Of a DNA stretch of 64,000 bases, positions 1 to 9,264 are shown one piece after another. The stretch is from the NCBI RefSeq assembly GCF_025145845.1, contig NZ_CP102253.1, forward strand, positions 1,488,001 to 1,552,000, in the 5' to 3' direction. Positions within the stretch are counted from its first letter, which is position 1; every line of letters starts with the position of its first letter. Source of the stretch: Alistipes shahii WAL 8301. GTDB lineage: Bacteria; Bacteroidota; Bacteroidia; Bacteroidales; Rikenellaceae. The translations under genes were made by a program, and so were the position numbers. The notes beneath the pieces are model-generated. The model saw nothing but the letters and a program-made list of their open reading frames with translations, was not told the origin of the DNA and did no database searches.

Positions 1-338
1 AACCGGTAAAAATGACTCCCGGATTGCAGGAGCTGGATTTTATTCATGTGGAAGATGTCGCTAATTTTTATATCTCAGCCATAGAGCATGCGCAAAAATT
101 CACATCGGGCGACATTATTCACTTAGGCACAGGAAGAACCTACACATTGCGGGAAGTTGTGGAGATATTTGAACGTATAAGTTCTAAGAAATGTAACATA
201 GAATGGGGCGGACGTCCATATAGAGATACAGACATAATGTATGCCTGCGCCCCTACACATACAGCACCGTACAAGATCTGGTCTCCTCAAATAACAATTG
301 CACAAGGAATTAAACTATTCATCTCAAACTTTGATTGA
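1..338 (+). CDS. NAD-dependent epimerase/dehydratase, 3' end only
   Basis: The frame is open from the window edge, so the true start lies outside; about 110 C-terminal residues are visible. They carry the extended-SDR sugar-nucleotide epimerase pattern: the DFIHVEDVA segment, where these enzymes position the sugar and cofactor, then an HLGTGRTYTLREVVEIF segment typical of the C-terminal substrate-binding lobe. The likely job is conversion of a nucleotide sugar for surface polysaccharide, which fits the glycosyltransferases downstream. The DNA is AT-rich compared with the rest of the window, as is common for capsule or O-antigen loci. The exact sugar substrate cannot be told from this fragment. 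Confidence 0.8.
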   Translation, partial: PVKMTPGLQELDFIHVEDVANFYISAIEHAQKFTSGDIIHLGTGRTYTLREVVEIFERISSKKCNIEWGGRPYRDTDIMYACAPTHTAPYKIWSPQITIAQGIKLFISNFD

Positions 339-546
339 GAGTTATTTCAATACAAAGAGAGCGCATAATTTGTTGGAGACGTCACGACAATATTGATGTT
401 TATACCTCATGATTTCCTTTAGTCGTGTAGCCTTCAACTATTAATTTATATGGCCAAAAAATCTATTGTTCAGTTACACATATAGTATATAGAGATCACT
501 TTAACTATTCCGCTATATCTTAGGTTTTATCTTTTTGTCATAAATC

Positions 547-1659
547 ATGAAAATTATAGTGTTATCATCTCATACCCCGAGTCTATTTTGGTTTCGGATA
601 GATATGATGCGTGCATTTATAAAAACAGGCGCTTCAATTGTCGCCGTAGGACAAGAATCTGAAAATATATGGGGTGACAAGTTTGCAGCAGAGGGAATTG
701 CATATAGACAAATTCCCGTAAGTCGCAATGGGCTTAATATACTGGCCGACATCAAGACTTTTGGGGCTTTAACACAATTGATTAGAGAGATCAAACCCGA
801 TAAGATATTTACATATCAAGCCAAGACAATTGTTTACGGCTCTCTTGCAGCGCGTATTGTTGATAAGCACATCGAGGTTTATCCCATGATGGCAGGACTA
901 GGTTCTATTTTGAGAAGCAAAGGATTGAAGAATGAGATAATTAAGTGCGTTTTAAACATTCAATATTCATTGGCATTTAGGAACTCATGCAAGGTAATTT
1001 TTCAAAACTCTGACGACAAGGATGAAATAGTAAGACTCGGTCTGGTATCAGAAGAAAAAACCGCTCTTGTCCATGGATCAGGGGTTAATGTATCAAAATT
1101 TATTGAAAGTCCTCTTCCCTCAGAAAGGAAAGCTATTCTTTATATCGGGCGTCTGATAGCCGACAAAGGAGTTCGGGAGTATCTTTCTGTGGCTAAGAAA
1201 CTTAAAATCAACCGACCAGAGACTCGTTGTATACTCGTAGGCCCGTTTGATACAAATCCAAGTGCAATTACTGTAGAAGAACTTCAACCCTATATTGATA
1301 ATGGAATTATAGAATATTTTGGCGAACAAAAAGATGTACGTCCTTATATAAAACAATGTTCCGTGTATGTGTTACCGTCTTACCATGAAGGTACTCCCAA
1401 ATCAGTTTTGGAAGCAATGGCTATGGGACGTCCTATTGTCACATCGGATGCTCCAGGTTGTCGCGAAACGGTTGTCAACGGCAAGAATGGTTTTCTCGTT
1501 CCTGTGAAAGATGTAGATGCACTTGAAAATGCAATTGTGCAGATTCTTGACAACGAAAATCTAGCAGCTTCATTCGGGAAGGAAAGTCGCAAAATGGCTG
1601 AGAATATTTTCGATGTAAATAAGGTGAATGCAGATATAATGAAGATTATGAAAATATGA
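547..1659 (+). CDS. Glycosyltransferase family 4 (GT-B fold)
   Basis: This 370-residue protein is full length for a GT4 enzyme that transfers a sugar from a nucleotide donor during polysaccharide assembly at the inner membrane. The N-terminal acceptor half starts directly with a beta strand (MKIIVLSSHTPSLFWFR). The C-terminal donor half has GSGVNVSKF (about 177-185), GRLIADKG (201-208) and the GT4 E-x7-E motif EGTPKSVLEAMAMGRPIV (281-298). The stop overlaps the next gene by 4 bp (ATGA), implying translational coupling to the polyprenyl-phosphate transferase that follows. The style resembles bacterial galacturonosyl- or N-acetylgalactosaminyl-transferases, but the sugar is not determinable. 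Confidence 0.9.
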   Translation: MKIIVLSSHTPSLFWFRIDMMRAFIKTGASIVAVGQESENIWGDKFAAEGIAYRQIPVSRNGLNILADIKTFGALTQLIREIKPDKIFTYQAKTIVYGSLAARIVDKHIEVYPMMAGLGSILRSKGLKNEIIKCVLNIQYSLAFRNSCKVIFQNSDDKDEIVRLGLVSEEKTALVHGSGVNVSKFIESPLPSERKAILYIGRLIADKGVREYLSVAKKLKINRPETRCILVGPFDTNPSAITVEELQPYIDNGIIEYFGEQKDVRPYIKQCSVYVLPSYHEGTPKSVLEAMAMGRPIVTSDAPGCRETVVNGKNGFLVPVKDVDALENAIVQILDNENLAASFGKESRKMAENIFDVNKVNADIMKIMKI

Positions 1660-2623
1660 ATTATTTGATTTTATTTATTATTCTATTCTTAATCGAGCAA
1701 GTATATTTCCGCATAGCAGATCGATTCAACATCATCGACAAACCCAACGAACGGAGTTCTCACAAAAGTATCACACTCCGGGGGGGGGAATCATATTCTT
1801 GTTCGGAGCTTGGCTTTATGCCGCATTCTTTGGATTACAATACCCTTGGTTCCTGACAGGTCTCTCCCTGGTTGCCATCATCAGTTTCATCGATGACATT
1901 CACTCTTTACCCGACAGCATTCGCTTGGTCGTGCAATTTATCGCCATGTTCCTGATGTTCCAGCAATTTGGAATTCTGAATTGGGAAAGTTGGTGGATCA
2001 TTCTCATTGCCCTGATCGTGTGTGTCGGAGTGTCGAATGCATACAACTTCATGGATGGAATCAACGGAATTACGGGAGGGTACTCTTTAGCCATCATGCT
2101 GCCTTTGATCTTCATCAATGCGAAAACGCCGTTCATCGATCCGAATTTCCTTTATGTCGCAAGTTTAAGCCTGCTGGTTTTCTGCTTCTTCAACTTCCGG
2201 AAGAAAGCCAAATGCTTTGCAGGCGATGTGGGGTCTCTGAGCATTGCCTTTATCGTCATTTTTGCCCTCGGACGATTGATCCTGCAGACTGGAGACTTCA
2301 CCTATATTCTTTTCCTGGCATTATATGGTGTAGACTCCGTACTGACAATCTGCCATCGAATCCTATTGCACGAAAATCTGGGACAGGCTCATCGCAAACA
2401 TGCCTACCAACTGATGGCCAACGAACTGAGAATCCCTCATGTTGTGGTATCCTCCATCTATATGGTCATTCAGCTCGCAATCTCTTTTGGATTGATCCTG
2501 CTGCCGATCAACCATTGGATCTATGCAATAGTCGTTCTGCTACTATTGACCTTCGCCTATCTCCTCTTCATGAGGAAATACTACCCACTGCATGAAGCCT
2601 ATCTGAAATCCAAACAAGCCTAA
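1656..2623 (+). pseudogene. WecA/WbpL-type undecaprenyl-phosphate sugar-1-phosphate transferase, frameshifted at G9
   Basis: Two adjacent frames together encode one MraY/WecA-family membrane enzyme of about 322 residues, which would load the first sugar phosphate onto undecaprenyl phosphate. Frame 1 (from 1656) gives the first helix and NERSSHKSITLRGG. Frame 2 supplies the rest: DDIHSLP (near 1892), the NAYNFMDGINGITGG box (near 2036), AGDVGS (near 2220) and the HRKHAYQ motif. The break is in a run of nine G (1780-1788); ten G would restore LRGGGIIFLFGAW, the family's usual RGGG segment. Every catalytic motif is intact on both sides, so the break is recent, reversible or a sequencing error. 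Without correction the first frame ends at 1856. It sits between GT4 and wbuC. Confidence 0.88.
1780..1788 (+). repeat. Poly-G tract (G9) inside the WecA-like gene
   Basis: Nine consecutive G follow CTCC within the codons for the conserved RGGG motif. Nine G puts the downstream catalytic domain out of frame; ten would join it. Homopolymeric G tracts of this length are classic slipped-strand mispairing sites. Confidence 0.85.
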
Positions 2624-2625
2624 TC

Positions 2626-3012
2626 ATGCTTATCGACAATAAACTTCTGGACGAGGTAGCGGCATTGGCCCGAACCTCGGAACGCCTCCGCATGAACCGC
2701 GACATGCGAAATTCTACGGACGACACATCGCAACGGATGCTGAATGCGTTGGAGATCGGCACCGTGCTACCAATTCACCGGCATCCTACGACATCCGAGA
2801 CCCAACTTCTGCTGCGTGGAAAGATCGACGTAATGTTCTACGATGATCATCGCCGTGAGATCGAGCGCTTCCACCTCGATCCTCGAAACGGAATGTATGG
2901 CGTCGATATTCCGGCCGGTACCTGGCATAATCTCGTTGTCATTGAGCCTGCCGTCATCTTCGAAGCCAAGGACGGAACCTATAAGCCCATCTCGCCCGAG
3001 GACGTTTTATAG
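2626..3012 (+). CDS. wbuC: WbuC-family cupin metalloprotein
   Basis: This 128-residue protein matches the WbuC cupin family often found at the ends of O-antigen or capsule clusters. Visible features are an N-terminal helix, the cupin metal-site segment LPIHRHPTTSETQLLLRGKIDVMFYDD (first cupin motif, His ligands near 49-51) and the second half with DIPAGTWHNLVV (second motif His). It starts 2 nt after the stop of the WecA-like gene, so it is probably the last gene of the polysaccharide operon. The biochemical role of WbuC is not established; sugar modification or sugar-nucleotide binding is only inferred from context. Confidence 0.85.
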   Translation: MLIDNKLLDEVAALARTSERLRMNRDMRNSTDDTSQRMLNALEIGTVLPIHRHPTTSETQLLLRGKIDVMFYDDHRREIERFHLDPRNGMYGVDIPAGTWHNLVVIEPAVIFEAKDGTYKPISPEDVL

Positions 3013-3161
3013 ATCCCAACTCATCCACGTTATACGGCCCGGAAGAATAATCTTTCGGGCCGTATCCATATTCCATATCCAACACCCCGCAAAACCCCGA
3101 AACTTCCTCCCCTACCAACCGTACTCCACGGCTCGTTAACCGAAAAATCGGCGACAGAGTT

Positions 3162-3192
3162 TTGTTCCGGTGACCGGCCTGCGCTATCTTTG
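3162..3192 (+). promoter_or_regulatory. Bacteroidota-type promoter for the SDR gene
   Basis: A TTG (-33) at 3162-3164 and TATCTTTG (-7) at 3185-3192 are separated by 20 bp, matching the Bacteroidota housekeeping consensus. The downstream ATG is at 3211, so the leader is very short. Confidence 0.75.
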
Positions 3193-3210
3193 TGGAAAAA
3201 TCCGAAAACC

Positions 3211-3942
3211 ATGAAAAGACGCGTATTCATTACGGGCGGTGCCCACGGAATCGGAAAGGGTATCGTCGAGGCCTTTGCCCGACAAGGTGATGAAGTGGTC
3301 TTCTGCGACATCGATTCCGTCCTCAGTGCCCAAACCGCAGCCGAAACCGGAGCCCGGTTCTGTCAGCTGGATGTTACCGATGCCGTCAGCCTCGAAAGAT
3401 GCATGCGGGAGCTCTTCGAGACCTGGGGCGACATCGACATCCTGGTGAACAACGTCGGGATCAGCCCCTTCAAGCCCCTCACCGAACTGTCGATCGAGGA
3501 GTTCGACCGGGTCATCGCCACCAACCTGCGCCCGGTCTTCATCACCTCCCGCCAGTTGGCGCTCCACCGCCAGCAGAACGGCAACCACAACTATGGCCGC
3601 ATCATCAACCTCTGCTCGACCCGCTACCTGCAGAGCGAGGCCGGAACCGAGGCCTACTCCGCTTCGAAGGGCGGCATCTACTCGCTGACCCATTCGCTGG
3701 CCGTCTCCCTGGCTCCGCTCCACATCACGGTCAATGCCATAGCCCCGGGTTGGATCCACGTCCGCGAAGAAGAGCAGCTGCGTCCCGAGGATCACGCCTT
3801 CCACCCCTCGGGGCGGGTCGGAACCCCGGAAGACATTGCGCGCGCCTGCCTCTTCCTGTGCGACGAGGCAAACGATTTTCTCAACGGGCAGACTCTGACA
3901 ATCGACGGCGGTGCCACCATCCGAATGATCTACCCGGAATAG
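3211..3942 (+). CDS. SDR-family NAD(P)-dependent oxidoreductase
   Basis: This 243-residue classical short-chain dehydrogenase/reductase has the cofactor motif TGGAHGIGKGI at the N-terminus, the NNVG variant of the NNAG motif, an active-site Ser (LCSTRY) and the catalytic YSASKGG, followed by a PGW segment and a C-terminal INGQTLTIDGG, all in family order. It probably reduces or oxidises a small carbonyl or alcohol; the substrate is unknown. The start is set at the ATG at 3211: the in-frame TTG at 3190 lies inside the -7 promoter box. A strong terminator follows, so it is monocistronic and separate from the polysaccharide operon. Confidence 0.88.
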   Translation: MKRRVFITGGAHGIGKGIVEAFARQGDEVVFCDIDSVLSAQTAAETGARFCQLDVTDAVSLERCMRELFETWGDIDILVNNVGISPFKPLTELSIEEFDRVIATNLRPVFITSRQLALHRQQNGNHNYGRIINLCSTRYLQSEAGTEAYSASKGGIYSLTHSLAVSLAPLHITVNAIAPGWIHVREEEQLRPEDHAFHPSGRVGTPEDIARACLFLCDEANDFLNGQTLTIDGGATIRMIYPE

Positions 3943-3975
3943 CGATCGACTCACCTAATATATAATAACAAGAAG

Positions 3976-4011
3976 CGCCCCGGGAATCTCCGCTCCGGGG
4001 CGTCTTTTTTT
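3976..4011 (+). terminator. Rho-independent terminator after the SDR gene
   Basis: An 8-bp GC-rich stem, CGCCCCGG (3976-3983) with CCGGGGCG (3995-4002), is followed by a T7 run. Confidence 0.85.
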
Positions 4012-4070
4012 GTGCTTTTCATACACTTTTTTCCGCCACCAGGAAAGAGAAAAAAATTATCGGCAAAAAG

Positions 4071-4101
4071 TTTGGATTGTTCATTTTATTACCTATTTTT
4101 G
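4071..4101 (+). promoter_or_regulatory. Promoter of the candidate small RNA
   Basis: TTTG at 4071-4074, a 19-bp spacer and TATTTTTG at 4094-4101 match the Bacteroidota promoter consensus. Transcription would start near 4108, almost 500 bp before tamB and just before a structured non-coding stretch. Confidence 0.65.
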
Positions 4102-4107
4102 CAATAC

Positions 4108-4297
4108 CGTATGCAAAACAGGGAGCAACGCGGAAATTCAGCGAGAGCCATTCGGTAACGCAAAAAATTCGGGTTCGAATTTTATTGGGAGGTAAATACT
4201 TAATTTTCAACCAGAAGAGCCTCTCTCTCCGCCAGGAGACGCTCAATGACAGCGAACTGCACCGAAACGTCCGGCTACAAGGCCGGACGTTTTTCTT
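4108..4297 (+). ncRNA. Candidate structured small RNA, about 190 nt
   Basis: No convincing protein lies here, but the stretch has a consensus promoter in front and an intrinsic terminator at its end. Between them are two more hairpins: AAAATTCG-GGTT-CGAATTTT at 4164-4183 (perfect 8 bp) and GAGC...TCTCC-GCCA-GGAGA-C-GCTC at 4217-4244. The terminator stem is at 4267-4290. The DNA is AT-richer than the flanking genes. A 6S-like or trans-acting sRNA, or a terminated leader for tamB, are possible identities. I do not recognise a known family; the size would suit a Bacteroidota 6S RNA, but I could not see the diagnostic long rod with a central bubble. Confidence 0.5.
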
Positions 4298-4300
4298 TTT
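4267..4300 (+). terminator. Intrinsic terminator, end of candidate sRNA
   Basis: ACGTCCGGC and GCCGGACGT form a 9-bp stem around a 6-nt loop, followed by a T-rich tail (TTTTTCTTTTT). It lies about 280 bp upstream of tamB. Confidence 0.85.
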
Positions 4301-4578
4301 CCGGACCCGCCCGGTGCGACAGCCGCTCCGGCTTCCCGCCCCATCGTCCCCACCGTCCCCGCCGTCCCCGGCGCCTCCTCCGTTTCCGGCCGGACAGACC
4401 GGACAGAACGCCGGGATATGCCTCGAATAGGCCCGTTTGTTTTGGCGCGTTCCATTGACGGATCATCGTTTTTTTTGTAATTTGCGGCGATTTTGCCGCT
4501 TTGCCGCAAACACGCACGCGCAAAAGACAGGCCGACGGCCTGTCTTTTGCCGGATTCCGAAACACGCTGTTTCCACAA

Positions 4579-7500
4579 ATGCTGAAAAAAATTCTCAAAC
4601 ATACGCTCCGGACGCTGCTCGTCATTCTCCTCGTCCTGCTGCTGGTCCCGGCGCTGCTCTATGTTCCGGCCGTTCAGGACCTGGCCCGGCGACGGGCCGT
4701 CGCCTATGCCTCCCGGACGCTCGGCATGGAGGTCTCCGTCGAACGCATCCGCCTCGCCTTTCCGCTGCGGCTGACGGTGGACAACACCCTGCTGGCCGAC
4801 AGGACGGACACGCTCCTTCGCTGCGGAAGGCTCTCGCTCGACGCCGCCCTGTGGCCGCTGATCCGCAAAGAGGTCGTCATCCGGAGCTTCGCGCTGGAAC
4901 GCGTCGCCGCCCACTACAAGGACACCTTGGCGGGCATGGATCTGCGCCTGGCTGCGGGAGAGTTGTCCCTCGAAGCCGTCCGCGCCGATCTTTCGGCCAA
5001 CACGGCCGGCATCTCCCGGCTCGTTCTCGCCGACGCGGACATCCGGCTGAACCTGACCGAAGCGGCTCCCGCCGAGAAAAAGGAGAGCGCCGCCGCCCTG
5101 CCGTGGACGGTGGGACTCGACAGAATCGCGGTCTCGAGCCTCGCCTTCGGGATGCGGACCTCCCCTGCGGTCTCCGAACTCTCCGTCCGCCTGGCCGACG
5201 GGAGCGTCGACACCTGCCGGGTGCTGCTGGACAGCCAGCAGGTCTCCGTGAAAAGCGTCCTGCTCGACCGGGGCGCCTACTCCTACCTCACCGGACCGGC
5301 CGAAGCGGAAAGCGGGACTTCCGCCGGGACGACCGAAGCGTCGGCACCATGGACCGTCCGGGTCGGCCGCGTCGCGCTGACCGACAACAGCGTCGAATAC
5401 GGCCGGCTGGGCCACCGTCCCGCCGCGGGGTTCGACCCGGCGTTCATCGCCCTCGCGCCGCTCGACCTCACGATTGATTCGGTGTACAACCGGGGCGCCG
5501 ACATCGCGCTGCAAATCCGCCGGACGGCGTTCACCGAACGCTGCGGGCTTTCGGTCCGCGACCTGACCGGACGTTTCGGCATGGACGCCTCGGGCATCGT
5601 CCTCTCCGGCCTCGACCTGCAAACCGCCTTCTCCCGAATCCGGGCGGAGCTCACCGCCGGGGCCGGAATCCTGAAACTGGAGCCGGCTTCGCCGCTCGAC
5701 GCCGCCCTTTCGGCCGACCTGAACACAAAGGACCTGAAATACCTCTCCCCGGAGGCGGTCCCGCCCGTGCTGGACGACCGGACCGTCCGGCTATCGTTCT
5801 CCGCGGCGGGAACTCTGAGCGACCTCGGAAAGACGCAGCTGGAAATCTCGTCGCCCGGACACCTCGACCTCAAGGCCGACGCCGCGGCGAAAAACCTGCT
5901 CGACGCCAACCGGATGGAGGCGTCAGCCCGCTTCGAGGGCGACTTCCGGGACCTTGCGTTCCTCAAGGCGCTGCTCCCCGACACGGTCCTGCGGAGGCGC
6001 GTGGCGATTCCGGCCCTGATCCGGCTCCGCGGCTCCGCCGGGGCGGACAGGGGGACGTTCTCGACGGCTTCGACACTCTCGGCCGACGGCGGCGAACTTT
6101 CCGTGAAGGGGCGGTTCAACCCCCGCGAACAGAGTTACGACGCCGCGATCCGGGCCGACAGCTTCCCGCTCAACAGTTTCCTCCCGGCCGATTCGCTGGG
6201 GATCGTCGACCTGGCCCTGCAAGCCCGCGGCACGGGCTTCGACCCGCTGCTGCCCCGGACCCGGACGAGCCTCCGGGCGCAGATCGACCGCGCGGAGTTC
6301 GGCGGACGCGACTTCGGGGGCATCGAACTCGACGCAGAACTCGACAGCCAGCGTCTTTCGGGACGGATCTCCGACCGCGACGAGGCGCTCCGGCTGCTGC
6401 TGTCCGTCTCCGGAACGCTGACCGAACGCGAACAGCGCATCGGCCTCTCGGGCAGCGTCTTCGGGTTCGACCTGGCCGCGCTGGGCGTCAGCCCGGAGCC
6501 GATCGGCGGATCGTTCGCCCTCGATGCCTCCGCATCCGCCGCCGGAAAGGGGGCCTATGCCGCCCGCATCGCGCTGGACAGCATCGAAATCCGGAACAAA
6601 CACCGGACGGACCGCATCCGCCCGACGAGCGTCTCGCTGCACACCGACTCGGCCGCAACCCGGGCCGAAGCGGCTTCCGGCGACCTGTCGCTGACGTTCT
6701 CCACGCCCCAATCCGCTGACTCGCTGATCGCGGCGCTGACCCGGAGCGCCCGGACGCTGGCCGGACAGATCGACGCGCAGAGCATCGACATGGAGCAATT
6801 GAAACCCGCGCTCCCCGACTTCGCCCTGCGGGTCTCGGCGGGTCCCGACAACATCCTCAACAGCCTGCTGAAATCCCGGAAGATCGCCTTCGACGCGCTG
6901 AACGCCGAAGGGGCGAACTGCGACTCGCTGCCCGTTTCGATCCGCCTGCGCACGGAGGGACTGGCCTACGGGAACGTGGTCCTCGACACCGTGACGGCCG
7001 ACATCCGCCAGAACGGGAAACGGCTGGAATACGCCCTCGGGCTGGCGAACGCCCCCGAGAACCTCGACAACATCGCCCGGGCCGGACTGTACGGCCACCT
7101 CGTGCGGAACACCGGGCAGGCGAACCTTTACCAGCGCAACCGCGCCGGCCGCGAAGGATTCCGCTTCGGGCTGGACGTGACGTGGACCGACAGCCTGGTC
7201 CGCGCGAGCGTGACGCCTCCCGACCCGCTGTTCGGTTTCGAGCCGTGGACGGTCAATCGCGGCAACTACCTCGCATACCGCTTCGACAAGCGCGTGGAGG
7301 CCGACCTCGACATGACCCACGGCGACCAGCGGTTCGCGATCCGCACGACCCCGGGCGGCGACGCCGACGACGACATCCGCCTCGACATCGCCGGACTGAA
7401 CGTCGGTCCGGCGCTGGGGCTGTTCCCCTCGGCCCCGCCCGTCGACGGCGTGCTGGGCGCGAACCTGACGCTGAATCTCGCGGCGGACAGCCTCTCCCTC

Positions 7501-9264
7501 CGGGGCGGGGTCTCGGTGGCGGAGCTGACCTACGACAAACAGCGTTTCGGCAGCGTCGACCTCGGGCTGTTCTACAAACAGGACCGGGGACACCTCGCCG
7601 ACGCGCGTCTGACGCTCGACGGAGCCGAGGTGCTGACCGTGCAGGGGGACTGCCGCGAGGGGCGCGAAAGCCCGCTCGACCTGACGGTGACCGTCCCGGG
7701 CTTCCCCTTGCAGCGGGCCAACGTCTTCCTGCCCGCCGACCTGCTCCGCCTTTCGGGCAGCCTTCAGGCCAGGGTCCACGCGGGCGGCACTCCCGAGCGG
7801 CCGAAACTCGACGGAGGCGTGCGGTTCGCCGGGACCGACGTCCGCGTCCCGATGATCGGCACGTCGTTCGGCCTCTCCGCGGACACGATCCGCATCGCCG
7901 GCAGCCGCATCCTGTTCGACGAATACGCGGTTTACGCCCCGAACAAAAGCGCGCTGACCGTCGGCGGCGAGGTCAGCCTCGCCGACTTCGGGCGCATGAC
8001 GGCCGACCTCGCGCTGCGGGCCTCGGATTTCCAGTTCGTCGACGTGGCCCGCAAGGCCGGCACGGCGGTCTACGGCAAGGCCTATCTCGACCTCGGCGCC
8101 ACGACCAAAGGTCCCGTGGACGAACTCGTCGTCCGCGGCAACGTCGCCCTGCTGGGCGGCACGGACATCAACTACGTCATGCAGGACTCGCCGATGGACG
8201 TGAAGGAACGCCCGCAGAATGTCGTGACGTTCGTCTCGTTCAGCGAGCTGGACACCCAAACCCCGGACGACACGCCGCAGGAGGTACGCATCGGGGGCAT
8301 GGACGTGCTTATAAACGTCGACATCAACAACGACGTGCAGGCCGCCGTGGACCTCTCGGCCGACGGCAGCAACCGGATCGACCTCCGGGGCGGCGGCAAC
8401 CTCACCTACACGATGAACCCGCTGGGCGACGTCCGCCTGTCGGGCAAATACGTGCTTTCGGGCGGAAGCGTGCGCTACAACCCGCCCGTCATCTCGCAGA
8501 AAATCTTCAAAATCACGCCGGACAGCTACGTCGAATGGATCGGCGACATCGCCGACCCGGCCTTCAACATCACGGCCGTCGAGACCGTGCGGGCCAACGT
8601 CTCCTCCGACGGGCAGGACTCCCGGCCGGTGAATTTCGACATCTCGATCAACATCCGCAACTCGCTCAACGACCTGGCGATCAGTTTCGGCCTGGCGGCC
8701 CCCGAGGACCTCGCCATGCAGAACCAGCTGAACTCGCTGACGGCCGAGCAGCGCGCCAACCAGGCGATGAACCTGCTGATCTACAACACCTACACCGGCC
8801 CGGGAACGACCGCGAAAGTCAGCTCCGAGAATCCGCTCAACACGTTCATCCAGAAGGAGCTGAACCAATGGGCGCAGAACAACCTCAAGGGCGTGGACCT
8901 CTCCTTCGGCATCGACTCCCACGGCGAAGACGACCCCAACGGCCAGCGCACCGACTACTCCTACCGGCTCTCGAAAAACCTCTTCAACAACCGCGTGCGG
9001 GCGGTCATCGGCGGCAAGTTCAGCACCGACGCCGACCCGTCGCAGAACCTCAAGGAGAACCTGATCGACGACATTTCGCTGGAATACATGCTCACCAAAC
9101 GCGACAACATGTACCTGAAAGTCTTCCGCCACACGGGCTACGAGAGCATCCTCGAAGGCGAGATCACCGAAACGGGCGTGGGTTTCGTCATCCGCAAGAA
9201 ACTGTCGCGGCTGGGCGACCTGTTCAAGCCGATGCGTCCCAAAACCAAAAAACCGAGAAAATGA
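4579..9264 (+). CDS. tamB: TamB-family translocation/assembly protein
   Basis: This 1561-residue AsmA/TamB-like protein has an N-terminal signal anchor (about residues 13-32, LLVILLVLLLVPALLYV), a very long series of beta-repeat segments forming the periplasm-spanning groove, and a C-terminal DUF490/TamB domain (roughly the last 400 residues, from the IGGMDVLINVDINNDV region through LSKNLFNNRVRAVIGG). It links the inner membrane to an Omp85 partner and helps outer-membrane protein insertion or phospholipid transport. The ATG at 4579 was chosen because the anchor follows it; an in-frame TTG lies upstream at 4501. Its stop overlaps the next gene by 4 bp (ATGA), coupling it to the tamL gene. Length is normal for the family. 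Confidence 0.9.
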   Translation: MLKKILKHTLRTLLVILLVLLLVPALLYVPAVQDLARRRAVAYASRTLGMEVSVERIRLAFPLRLTVDNTLLADRTDTLLRCGRLSLDAALWPLIRKEVVIRSFALERVAAHYKDTLAGMDLRLAAGELSLEAVRADLSANTAGISRLVLADADIRLNLTEAAPAEKKESAAALPWTVGLDRIAVSSLAFGMRTSPAVSELSVRLADGSVDTCRVLLDSQQVSVKSVLLDRGAYSYLTGPAEAESGTSAGTTEASAPWTVRVGRVALTDNSVEYGRLGHRPAAGFDPAFIALAPLDLTIDSVYNRGADIALQIRRTAFTERCGLSVRDLTGRFGMDASGIVLSGLDLQTAFSRIRAELTAGAGILKLEPASPLDAALSADLNTKDLKYLSPEAVPPVLDDRTVRLSFSAAGTLSDLGKTQLEISSPGHLDLKADAAAKNLLDANRMEASARFEGDFRDLAFLKALLPDTVLRRRVAIPALIRLRGSAGADRGTFSTASTLSADGGELSVKGRFNPREQSYDAAIRADSFPLNSFLPADSLGIVDLALQARGTGFDPLLPRTRTSLRAQIDRAEFGGRDFGGIELDAELDSQRLSGRISDRDEALRLLLSVSGTLTEREQRIGLSGSVFGFDLAALGVSPEPIGGSFALDASASAAGKGAYAARIALDSIEIRNKHRTDRIRPTSVSLHTDSAATRAEAASGDLSLTFSTPQSADSLIAALTRSARTLAGQIDAQSIDMEQLKPALPDFALRVSAGPDNILNSLLKSRKIAFDALNAEGANCDSLPVSIRLRTEGLAYGNVVLDTVTADIRQNGKRLEYALGLANAPENLDNIARAGLYGHLVRNTGQANLYQRNRAGREGFRFGLDVTWTDSLVRASVTPPDPLFGFEPWTVNRGNYLAYRFDKRVEADLDMTHGDQRFAIRTTPGGDADDDIRLDIAGLNVGPALGLFPSAPPVDGVLGANLTLNLAADSLSLRGGVSVAELTYDKQRFGSVDLGLFYKQDRGHLADARLTLDGAEVLTVQGDCREGRESPLDLTVTVPGFPLQRANVFLPADLLRLSGSLQARVHAGGTPERPKLDGGVRFAGTDVRVPMIGTSFGLSADTIRIAGSRILFDEYAVYAPNKSALTVGGEVSLADFGRMTADLALRASDFQFVDVARKAGTAVYGKAYLDLGATTKGPVDELVVRGNVALLGGTDINYVMQDSPMDVKERPQNVVTFVSFSELDTQTPDDTPQEVRIGGMDVLINVDINNDVQAAVDLSADGSNRIDLRGGGNLTYTMNPLGDVRLSGKYVLSGGSVRYNPPVISQKIFKITPDSYVEWIGDIADPAFNITAVETVRANVSSDGQDSRPVNFDISINIRNSLNDLAISFGLAAPEDLAMQNQLNSLTAEQRANQAMNLLIYNTYTGPGTTAKVSSENPLNTFIQKELNQWAQNNLKGVDLSFGIDSHGEDDPNGQRTDYSYRLSKNLFNNRVRAVIGGKFSTDADPSQNLKENLIDDISLEYMLTKRDNMYLKVFRHTGYESILEGEITETGVGFVIRKKLSRLGDLFKPMRPKTKKPRK

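Noticed and set aside
4171..4183. GGTTCGAAT resembling a tRNA T-loop in the spacer before tamB
   Set aside because: The flanks do not form a T-stem or acceptor stem; the sequence fits better as an 8-bp hairpin within a candidate sRNA.
4077..4430. 117-residue plus-strand frame over the candidate small RNA
   Set aside because: It runs through a terminator hairpin and ends in a low-complexity Pro/Ser stretch; no support as a protein.
5923..9132. 1069-residue open frame on the strand opposite tamB, and 1463-residue plus-strand frame starting at 7182
   Set aside because: Composition is Arg/Gly/Val-rich without family motifs; it follows from strong GC bias at third positions in tamB. Only the 3' part of the 7182 frame, from 9261, is real (tamL).
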